DNA of 64,000 bases from Anaerolineales bacterium (lineage in GTDB: Bacteria > Chloroflexota > Anaerolineae > Anaerolineales > Villigracilaceae): positions 62,001-126,000 of the forward strand of contig JAEURJ010000002.1 of NCBI GenBank assembly GCA_016789305.1. The letters run 5' to 3'. The translations under genes and the position numbers were made by a program. Below the pieces are notes generated by a model that saw nothing but the letters and a program-made list of their open reading frames with translations, ran no database searches and was not told the origin of the DNA. Positions 58,107-64,000 of the stretch are shown piece by piece. Every line of letters begins with the position of its first letter. Position 1 is the stretch's first letter.

Positions 58107-60143
58107 TTATGGAGCTGCAGTGGGTGGCAGGCGATGTTCACCGGGTAGCAATTGCATGATGCCCGTGTTGTAGGCGAAATCGTAGGCTGTGCTGGCACCG
58201 CCTTCCCCTACAATGGGTTCAATGAGTTGATTCCCATTGGAATCCACCCCGAGGACGATTTGCTTTGCCAGTACATGGATTTCAGCAACCAGAGGTGCCA
58301 TATCACTACCAAACCGCATTTCGTTCAATTGAACGGCTTTTTCCAATAATTGATGCGCCCAGCCGTCCACGTTTTCAGCAGCCACTGTAACGTAGATGCT
58401 GTTGATCTTTATATTGTCAGTGGTATCGGGTGCGGCGGCGGCAAAATTTGCGTGAGAGATGGCTTGGGAAATATATCCCTGATCGTTGTAGCCCGGCTCG
58501 CCATTTTGGAGCAAGCCATAGCCATCGCCGGGATCAGCGACAGTGCCGTTCTTGTCCCAGTCCTTGTACAAGGCAGTATTGGCGTTGCCCACCAACTGAT
58601 TGATGATCTCTTCTGTTTTCTGACGGACCAATGCCTCATCGTTGGCATCAAATGCGGCTTGAAGCTGATCGGCGGAGGTGAGCACTCCATCCGTACCGAA
58701 CCAAAGGCCCTGGATCAAGGCAGTTTGATTTGGCGCAGCGCCAAAGGCGACCAGTAAATGTTTCACATGCACAAAGGCAAGCGGTGGATAAACGAAGGAT
58801 GCCACGATTTCTTTTGACGGCTCATCTTTCAATGGATCGTTGTTCGGTTCTATGGTGATCTCGATTTGATCAAAGAAGGCCAGAATATTCCTGGATTCTG
58901 AATCAATGTATGTGAGTTGACCCTGACCGTTGCCGTCCATTTCAAGTTCGCCAAACTTGCGGCGTACTTCTCCGCCCTGTGCCAGGAACCATGCTTCGTA
59001 ATGTGTGCCTGCCTTGGGTGTTTCAAGATTGGTGATCGTGAGGGTGGCTTTATCCAAAGTCCTGTTGAAATCGGTATAGGCCACCTGGGCAACCGAAGTG
59101 TTCCTTGAGTTTGTTTTTGTGTACCATGCAATCGCTGTGACAATGATGACAGCGGCAAGAATGAGCACGCCGGTTCTGAGCAGGGATGGAGTAAGCCATG
59201 CAGGCAGTACAAATCCGCGCTTCTTTTCGATCGCCTGTTGGGCGAATTTTAGTTGAGTGACAGTATCCATCGAAACGGTTTGACCGTTGAAGACGGAAAT
59301 GAATTCCTCTGCAAGCGCGGTGGCAGTTGGGTAACGATATGCAGGATCCTTGGAGAGCGCCCGATCGATGACAGCTTGCAGATCAGAGGAAATACCTGAA
59401 ATGGACGGAGGCGGGTCGTTGAGATGCTTCATCAACAAGCCGAACGATGACTCTGACTCAAAGGGTACGGTGCCTGCCAGCATTTCGTAGATCATCACGC
59501 CGAATGAATAAATATCGGTGCGCGAGCTCACTTTGTCGCCGCGGGCCTGTTCAGGGCTCATGTAAGTGGGGGTGCCGGAGACGGTACCTGTTGAGGTTTG
59601 GATGGATGAATCTAGAAGGCGTACCAGCCCGAAGTCGGAAAGAACCGGTTCCACGTCCATGGGTAAAGGTTTATTCGGGTCTATGGGTCCGCTGGCCGAG
59701 CGCAACAGCACATTGGCAGGTTTGATGTCGCGATGAACGATATTGAGGCTGTGGGCATAATCGATGGCGGCGGCAAGCTCTTTGATGATCTTTGCGATGA
59801 GGTCAAAAGGAAGTTTTTCCCCGCGATTGTGAAGTGCCTTGAGGTATCCCGCCAACGAAGCGCCTGGAACGTATTCCATGATCAAACATGGTTGACCCTC
59901 GATCACATCGTAATCATAGACTTGAATGATGTTCTGGTGCCGCATTCCCGCCACAACGCGGGCCTCGCGTTCGAACCGCGTTTTCATCTCAACGTCGGTA
60001 TCCACATGGTCGCGCATGATCTTGATGGCAACTTTTCGGTTTAGGGTCGAGTGATCCCCGACGTATACTTCGGCCATGCCGCCGCGCGCGATCAACTCGC
60101 CGATCTCTACTTTGTTGAGGGTTTTTCCGGTCCAGTTTGGCAT
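58107..60143 (-). CDS. Transmembrane Ser/Thr protein kinase with extracytoplasmic domain
   Basis: The 678-residue protein has a PknB-type kinase domain (about 12-275): RGGMAEVY glycine loop, KVAIKIM lysine, HRDIKPANVLL catalytic loop and DFGLVRLL. One membrane helix lies at about 330-352. The extracytoplasmic part starts with a segment resembling anti-sigma-K/RskA domains (TLTITNLETPKAGTHYEAWFLAQGGEV, about 375-400), then an unassigned domain to the C-terminus. The start at 60143 was chosen by its kinase-domain fit and the TATAAT 6 nt upstream. It likely senses an envelope signal. Confidence 0.9.
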   Translation of the reverse strand: MPNWTGKTLNKVEIGELIARGGMAEVYVGDHSTLNRKVAIKIMRDHVDTDVEMKTRFEREARVVAGMRHQNIIQVYDYDVIEGQPCLIMEYVPGASLAGYLKALHNRGEKLPFDLIAKIIKELAAAIDYAHSLNIVHRDIKPANVLLRSASGPIDPNKPLPMDVEPVLSDFGLVRLLDSSIQTSTGTVSGTPTYMSPEQARGDKVSSRTDIYSFGVMIYEMLAGTVPFESESSFGLLMKHLNDPPPSISGISSDLQAVIDRALSKDPAYRYPTATALAEEFISVFNGQTVSMDTVTQLKFAQQAIEKKRGFVLPAWLTPSLLRTGVLILAAVIIVTAIAWYTKTNSRNTSVAQVAYTDFNRTLDKATLTITNLETPKAGTHYEAWFLAQGGEVRRKFGELEMDGNGQGQLTYIDSESRNILAFFDQIEITIEPNNDPLKDEPSKEIVASFVYPPLAFVHVKHLLVAFGAAPNQTALIQGLWFGTDGVLTSADQLQAAFDANDEALVRQKTEEIINQLVGNANTALYKDWDKNGTVADPGDGYGLLQNGEPGYNDQGYISQAISHANFAAAAPDTTDNIKINSIYVTVAAENVDGWAHQLLEKAVQLNEMRFGSDMAPLVAEIHVLAKQIVLGVDSNGNQLIEPIVGEGGASTAYDFAYNTGIMQLLPGEHRLPPTAAP

Positions 60144-60149
60144 TGAGAA

Positions 60150-60168
60150 ATTATACCCGAAGTATAAT
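60150..60168. promoter_or_regulatory. Overlapping divergent -10 boxes, kinase and cinA-like genes
   Basis: Minus-strand TATAAT (60150-60155, preceded by GGG) is 6 nt before the kinase ATG. Plus-strand TATAAT (60163-60168) drives the cinA-like gene. With the boxes 7 bp apart, the two promoters overlap and polymerase can occupy only one at a time. Confidence 0.6.
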
Positions 60169-60198
60169 GACAAAAATGGTAAAGAAAGGCTTGCAAAT

Positions 60199-60678
60199 AT
60201 GTTGCTGGAAGAAAAGCTCGGCAAGTTACTGCAAAAAAATTCATTGAGGCTTGCCACCGCCGAATCCTGTACGGGCGGATTGATTTCAGACCGTCTCACC
60301 GATATACCGGGCTCTTCGGAATATTTCCCAGGCGGCGTGGTTGCCTATGCTTACGAAGCAAAAGCTAAATTATTGGATGTTTCCTGGGATGCTTTGAATT
60401 CGGTGGGCGCGGTTAGCGAGGAAGTTGTGATCCAGATGGCACGCGGTGCCTGCAAACTTTTTGAGACACAGCTTGCTGTAAGTGTAAGTGGAATCGCAGG
60501 CCCGGGTGGGGGAACAGCGGAAAAGCCGGTAGGTTCCACCTGGGTTGGCCTGGCTGCACCCGACGGCGTATGGGCGCGACATTTCGTTTGGGATGGAGAC
60601 CGCAGACAAAACAAGCAGTACTCGTCCGATGCCGCGCTTCAAATGGTGATCGATTATCTGGAAGGAAAACTCGAATGA
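60199..60678 (+). CDS. CinA C-terminal family nicotinamide-nucleotide amidohydrolase
   Basis: The 159-residue protein is the amidohydrolase (PncC-type) domain alone, without the CinA N-terminal domain. The core motif is ATAESCTGGLISDRLTD near 20-36, followed by AVSVSGIAGPGGGTAEKPVGS. It would deamidate nicotinamide mononucleotide for NAD recycling. The start at 60199 was chosen over a longer frame that overlaps the kinase. Its stop overlaps the next gene by ATGA. Confidence 0.92.
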   Translation: MLLEEKLGKLLQKNSLRLATAESCTGGLISDRLTDIPGSSEYFPGGVVAYAYEAKAKLLDVSWDALNSVGAVSEEVVIQMARGACKLFETQLAVSVSGIAGPGGGTAEKPVGSTWVGLAAPDGVWARHFVWDGDRRQNKQYSSDAALQMVIDYLEGKLE

Positions 60679-61379
60679 AAGTCGTGGTCTTGATCTCTGC
60701 CAATTCGGAATGGCGTGTGGTGAAAGAGTTGCATCCCGACCTCACGCTTCAACATTCTCCATATGGCGAATATGCCGACCTGGAGATCGATTCCCGCCTT
60801 GTCACTTTCTTTCATGGAGGCTGGGGAAAAATCTCTGCTGCGGCGACGGCACAATTTGTCATCGATCATTTCAAGCCGGATCTATTGGTCAACCTCGGTA
60901 CGTGCGGTGGATTTGCAGGCCGTATTGAAACCGGGACTATCATCCTCGTGGAGCGGACTCTGGTGTACGACATCATCGAGCAAATGGGTGACTCGGCCGA
61001 AGCGATTGAACATTACGCCTCTTCTCTTGATTTGAGCTGGCTGCCGGCCAAATTGCATTTCCCCGTCTCACGCGGACTCCTGGTCTCCGCTGACCGTGAC
61101 ATTATCGTGGAAGACATTCCCATGCTTATCGAAAAATACGATGCCGCCGCCGCAGATTGGGAATCGGGTGCGATTGCGTGGGTGGCCGGGAAAAATAAGA
61201 CCCGTATATTAATATTGCGTGCCGTCAGTGATTTGGTCGGTGGCGATGGGGGGGAAGCCTACGGAAATTTGGAACTATTCCATGAGCGCACAAAAACTGT
61301 AATGAAGAATTTACTTGATCAATTACCTGCCTGGTTAAATGCAAGTGACGGTCACCTTTACCCGCAGGGCACAAGGTGA
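60675..61379 (+). CDS. Phosphorylase superfamily nucleosidase-like protein
   Basis: The 234-residue protein has the nucleoside phosphorylase/MTA-SAH nucleosidase fold: VVVLISANSEWRVVKELHP at the N-terminus, NLGTCGGFAGRIETGTI near 75-92, and AADWESGAIAWVA near 170, the region of the purine and ribose sites. The catalytic Asp of MTA/SAH nucleosidase (in RAVSDL.GGD near 195) is present. It may cleave MTA, SAH or futalosine-like compounds. It overlaps the cinA-like gene by 4 bp. A terminator follows. Confidence 0.87.
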   Translation: MKVVVLISANSEWRVVKELHPDLTLQHSPYGEYADLEIDSRLVTFFHGGWGKISAAATAQFVIDHFKPDLLVNLGTCGGFAGRIETGTIILVERTLVYDIIEQMGDSAEAIEHYASSLDLSWLPAKLHFPVSRGLLVSADRDIIVEDIPMLIEKYDAAAADWESGAIAWVAGKNKTRILILRAVSDLVGGDGGEAYGNLELFHERTKTVMKNLLDQLPAWLNASDGHLYPQGTR

Positions 61380-61392
61380 CCGTCACCTTTTT
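61343..61392 (+). terminator. Terminator of the nucleosidase-like gene
   Basis: GTGACGGTCACCTT (61345-61358) pairs with AAGGTGACCGTCAC (61373-61386), followed by CTTTTT. It resembles the terminator at 18949-18987 and overlaps the last codons. Confidence 0.85.
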
Positions 61393-62677
61393 ACTGGGAA
61401 GGATTCAAAACCCGCCCGATGAACAAAACCTGTCCACTGACAGTATTGCGGATGATAAAAATGAATGGACGATCTACAATAAATTGATTATCAGGTGGTT
61501 GGGCCGCACCAGCAAGCTCCATGATGACAGCGGTTGCAGCGGCGGCCTCCGTTCCTTCTTCGTCCACTGCCACAAATGCCTTGTGGATCACACCGCTGAT
61601 GAATAGATCCTTTTTACCGGTCATGCCGGAGAAGTCTGCCCTGCCACGGTCAAACGCATCGGCCATACCCATGTTACTTAGAATTCCTGCAAGACCAAAG
61701 TCTTTGGTAAATTCAAATTTTGGCAGGCTTAATAGCACCGGTCCCGAGGGCTGCATATTGTTGATGATCTCATCATAGACATCCTTGTTGAAGGAAGACT
61801 CGAAGGTTTGAAAGTTTCCTTCATCAGGCAAAATAATATCCATGGCGGCGGTTTCAACGGCATAGGCCAGTTCAACGGCCTGATATCCATTCCCTTTTAT
61901 ATATGGCAGCCCATATTTGGCGTCATTCATGGTTGGGGTCGTGATTTCAGTTCCATCCAGCAGGTGAAATGGAGCATCGTACGTGGAGTCAGCATCGAAT
62001 TTGCTGAGCCAGTCTGCCTTGAAATAGATCGCATTGACCAACACCATCCGCGTGTCGGCATTCAGTGAACCATCCGGGAGCAGGTCGTTGATCTTGTCCT
62101 CGGTTTTATCGCTGACCCAATTATTAATGCCACGACGTTCGCCATCAAAGTTGTTTACGAAATCCGCAAGATGGATGCCAGCGCCATAATTAACCGCGAT
62201 CGTATCCAAAAATTCCGGCAGAAATGAAAATGTTTGTTCCGCCCAGACCGCGTTGGCGATATTGAGCTTGAGTGGTTCCTGATCCTTATCCAAATTGATC
62301 GGGTCGCTTTCCAGTTTTAGATCCAAGGCGTTGAAGGCTGAATGTGTTCCTTGTTGACCCTGCGTAAAATGTAAAACATCCGCCATTTGCGATTCGGTAT
62401 TTCCACGGGCACCGGCGTACGTCATGGCGAGGGCGAGGGAAATACTGAACGGGGACAGGATCAGGTTCCCGCTTTCAGAATGAAGCGACTGGTACATATC
62501 CAGCGCAAATGAATTGTTCCCATACACCAAAGTTTGCAGGTCAGCATCGGCGACATTCGGATTTTTCTCCCGGCTTCGGTTGGACTCTGCCAGTTGGGTC
62601 GATGCACTTCCGTTGCAAGCCGCAAGCAACATGGAGGCGATCAACGTACTGAATAAAAGTGATCTTATTTTTTTCAT
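61391..62677 (-). CDS. Serpin family lipoprotein
   Basis: The 428-residue protein has a lipoprotein signal (LLAAC, Cys21) and a full serpin domain (about 50-428), with NLILSPFSISLALAMTYAGARG near 72-93 and the C-terminal DRPFIFIIRNTVSGQVLFIGRV. The reactive loop hinge is intact (EEGTEAAAATA, about 364-374), so it should inhibit serine or cysteine proteases by the usual trap mechanism. Counting from the hinge, the predicted P1 is Ala in the ELAGAAQ segment, which points to elastase-like targets. GGAG precedes the ATG. Confidence 0.92.
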   Translation of the reverse strand: MKKIRSLLFSTLIASMLLAACNGSASTQLAESNRSREKNPNVADADLQTLVYGNNSFALDMYQSLHSESGNLILSPFSISLALAMTYAGARGNTESQMADVLHFTQGQQGTHSAFNALDLKLESDPINLDKDQEPLKLNIANAVWAEQTFSFLPEFLDTIAVNYGAGIHLADFVNNFDGERRGINNWVSDKTEDKINDLLPDGSLNADTRMVLVNAIYFKADWLSKFDADSTYDAPFHLLDGTEITTPTMNDAKYGLPYIKGNGYQAVELAYAVETAAMDIILPDEGNFQTFESSFNKDVYDEIINNMQPSGPVLLSLPKFEFTKDFGLAGILSNMGMADAFDRGRADFSGMTGKKDLFISGVIHKAFVAVDEEGTEAAAATAVIMELAGAAQPPDNQFIVDRPFIFIIRNTVSGQVLFIGRVLNPSQ

Positions 62678-62752
62678 GGTCTCTCCTTTGTGGATTCATG
62701 ACGAATGTCATCATCCATTTGTTTCCACGATTTTACACGTTTCGCTGCGGGG

Positions 62753-62758
62753 TATAAT
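62753..62758 (+). promoter_or_regulatory. GGG-TATAAT promoter of the MFS gene
   Basis: GGGGTATAAT with the -10 hexamer at 62753-62758 lies 24 nt before the ATG at 62783. No -35 box is evident. Confidence 0.5.
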
Positions 62759-62782
62759 CTTTGCGCGTCACCCATATTTCCC

Positions 62783-64000
62783 ATGAATACTCCCGAGCAG
62801 AACGAAACGCAAAAACAGAATTTTCGATACGTGCAGATCGATGCGGTGGGTGTCAGCATTTCGAATGTTGCGGCGCCATTCCTGCCGGTGTTTCTTACCC
62901 GGCTTGGCGCATCAAATTTCCAGGTGGGTCTTCTAACTTCCATGCCCGGCGTGACCGGGCTGTTTCTCGCACTTGTTGCAGGCCGCTTTTTACAATCCCG
63001 TCGCGATGTGGTGCCATGGTACAGCCTTGCGCGTTTGCTTGTGATTTCCTGTTATGCGCTCACGGGTTTGTTCACTTTTATTTTGTCAAAGGAATATGCT
63101 GTGATCGCGACACTTGCGATCTGGGCATTTGCGACACTTCCACAAACCGTGCTGGCTGTGGCTTTTTCAGTTGTGATGAACGCTGTTGCTGGCCCGGAAG
63201 GCCGCTATGCATTGCTTAGCCGGCGCTGGGCAATCTTTGGCCTGACCAGTGTAGTGATGACTTTCTTTGTCACACGCACGATCGATTTGCTGGCCTTTCC
63301 GCGAAATTATGAGATCATGTTTTTTGGATTGTCGATCGGTGGATTGATCAGTTTTTATTTTTCGAGGAAGATCAAACTTCCGCTTCAAACTCCGCCCGTA
63401 CCTGTTCCAGCTTCATCGATTTTTGACTCAGCCCGGAATTATTTCTCGTTAATTCGCAGCGAACCTGCCTTTCAATCCTTTGCCCTGAAAAAATTCGTGT
63501 ATATGTCCGCAATTGCGCTGAGCACGCCGATTCTTCCGTTATTTTTCGTGCGCGAAGTCAAGGCAACTGACTCGCAAATCGGTACGATCAATATGGCGAT
63601 GACCATTGTGATGCTGGCGGGATATTTCCTCTGGCCGTGGGCTTCGCGCAAATACAGCGGACGTTTCGTCCTGCTCGCCACAACACTGGGCATGGCGTTT
63701 TACCCGGCTTTGACAGCGGCAACGCCGCATGTCAATTTAATTATTCTGTATGCTGCCATCGCCGGGCTTTTTCAATCAGGCTTGGATTTGGTATTTTTCG
63801 ATGAGCTGATGAAAACCGTCCCTCCTCAATATAGTGCCACATTTGTTTCCCTGGCCCAGTCGATGCAATATCTTTCCGCAATCGTCGCCCCGTTGGTTGG
63901 AACTTGGCTGGCGGATTCCATTGGCCTTGACGGTGCTTTGTGGGTAAGTGCCGGCTTAAGGCTTTTGGGATTTATACTGTTTTTGATGCCGGATCGGCGC
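62783..64000 (+). CDS. Major facilitator superfamily transporter (3' end cut)
   Basis: The open frame runs from the ATG at 62783 to the window edge with no stop, giving 406 residues of an at least 11-helix MFS transporter. Its first helix is DAVGVSISNVAAPFLPVFLTRLG, followed by a GLLTSMPGVTGLFLALVAGRFLQSRR segment like the MFS loop 2/3 motif. Substrate class cannot be set. Other reading frames in this region are shadows. The gene begins 105 bp after the divergent serpin start. Confidence 0.85.
   Translation, partial: MNTPEQNETQKQNFRYVQIDAVGVSISNVAAPFLPVFLTRLGASNFQVGLLTSMPGVTGLFLALVAGRFLQSRRDVVPWYSLARLLVISCYALTGLFTFILSKEYAVIATLAIWAFATLPQTVLAVAFSVVMNAVAGPEGRYALLSRRWAIFGLTSVVMTFFVTRTIDLLAFPRNYEIMFFGLSIGGLISFYFSRKIKLPLQTPPVPVPASSIFDSARNYFSLIRSEPAFQSFALKKFVYMSAIALSTPILPLFFVREVKATDSQIGTINMAMTIVMLAGYFLWPWASRKYSGRFVLLATTLGMAFYPALTAATPHVNLIILYAAIAGLFQSGLDLVFFDELMKTVPPQYSATFVSLAQSMQYLSAIVAPLVGTWLADSIGLDGALWVSAGLRLLGFILFLMPDRR

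Noticed and set aside
60144..60299. Extension of the Ser/Thr kinase to a start at 60299
   Set aside because: It would overlap the divergent cinA-like gene; the kinase domain and a GGGTATAAT box support 60143.
62761..63219. 152-residue frame at the MFS gene
   Set aside because: The frame from 62783 reads a clear multi-helix transporter to the window end; this one is out of frame with it.

Overview
The window reads as a chromosomal segment of a Chloroflexota bacterium, most likely class Anaerolineae. This is an inference from protein style and gene content, not from a marker gene. The supporting traits are FemAB-like paralogues beside exopolysaccharide genes, a lipoprotein serpin, LysM and DUF11-type lipoproteins, GAF-SpoIIE regulators, several different intergenic palindromic repeats, and lipoproteins without an outer-membrane signature. 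Base composition looks mid-range (about half GC). No phage, insertion sequence, CRISPR array, tRNA or rRNA was found. One structural RNA is present (SRP RNA), and one tandem glycine riboswitch.

Layout. 1-7.2 kb: ArsR repressor, two lipoproteins, a DUF1786 ATPase-fold protein, a ferritin-like/VIT1 metal protein, a methyltransferase and a DinB protein, all on the minus strand. 7.2-10.8 kb: glycine cleavage genes gcvH-gcvPA-gcvPB behind a strong promoter, two glycine aptamers and an intrinsic terminator. 10.8-12.8 kb: three membrane-anchored hypotheticals and the SRP RNA. 12.8-19 kb: a divergent signalling locus. A receiver protein and a REC-PAS-HD-GYP protein go left; a STAS antagonist, an anti-sigma kinase and a five-GAF SpoIIE phosphatase (a partner-switching module) go right. 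19-22 kb: small accessory genes. 22.3-33.2 kb: ridA, a two-component pair, then a tight exopolysaccharide run (GT2, priming glycosylphosphotransferase, NAD epimerase, CapD-like dehydratase, two FemAB-like transferases) ending in a D-cysteine desulfhydrase-like enzyme.

33.2-41 kb: a deacetylase, a MOSC protein, and a complete dlt-type D-alanylation operon (dltC-dltD-dltX-dltA-dltB-dltA'). It holds two ligase paralogues that differ at a residue linked to D-Ala selectivity. 41-43.5 kb: small genes among repeats. 43.6-48.3 kb: selA, an M24 peptidase and tsaD. 48.5-55 kb: the housekeeping set prfA...prmC-tsaC, split by a ureohydrolase and a pair of ABC permease genes, one of which is fused to a GT-C type glycosyltransferase. 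55-64 kb: uvrC with an overlapping receiver gene and a 46-residue membrane peptide, a Ser/Thr kinase, cinA-type amidohydrolase, a nucleosidase-like protein, a serpin, and an MFS transporter cut by the window end.

Two genome-wide habits stand out. First, promoters often read GGG-TATAAT, and in five genes the -10 box lies only 6-7 nt before the ATG, which predicts leaderless mRNAs. Second, many intergenic gaps hold different palindromic repeats, including a 53-bp repeat that carries a promoter and palindromes inserted in frame inside two FemAB-like genes.
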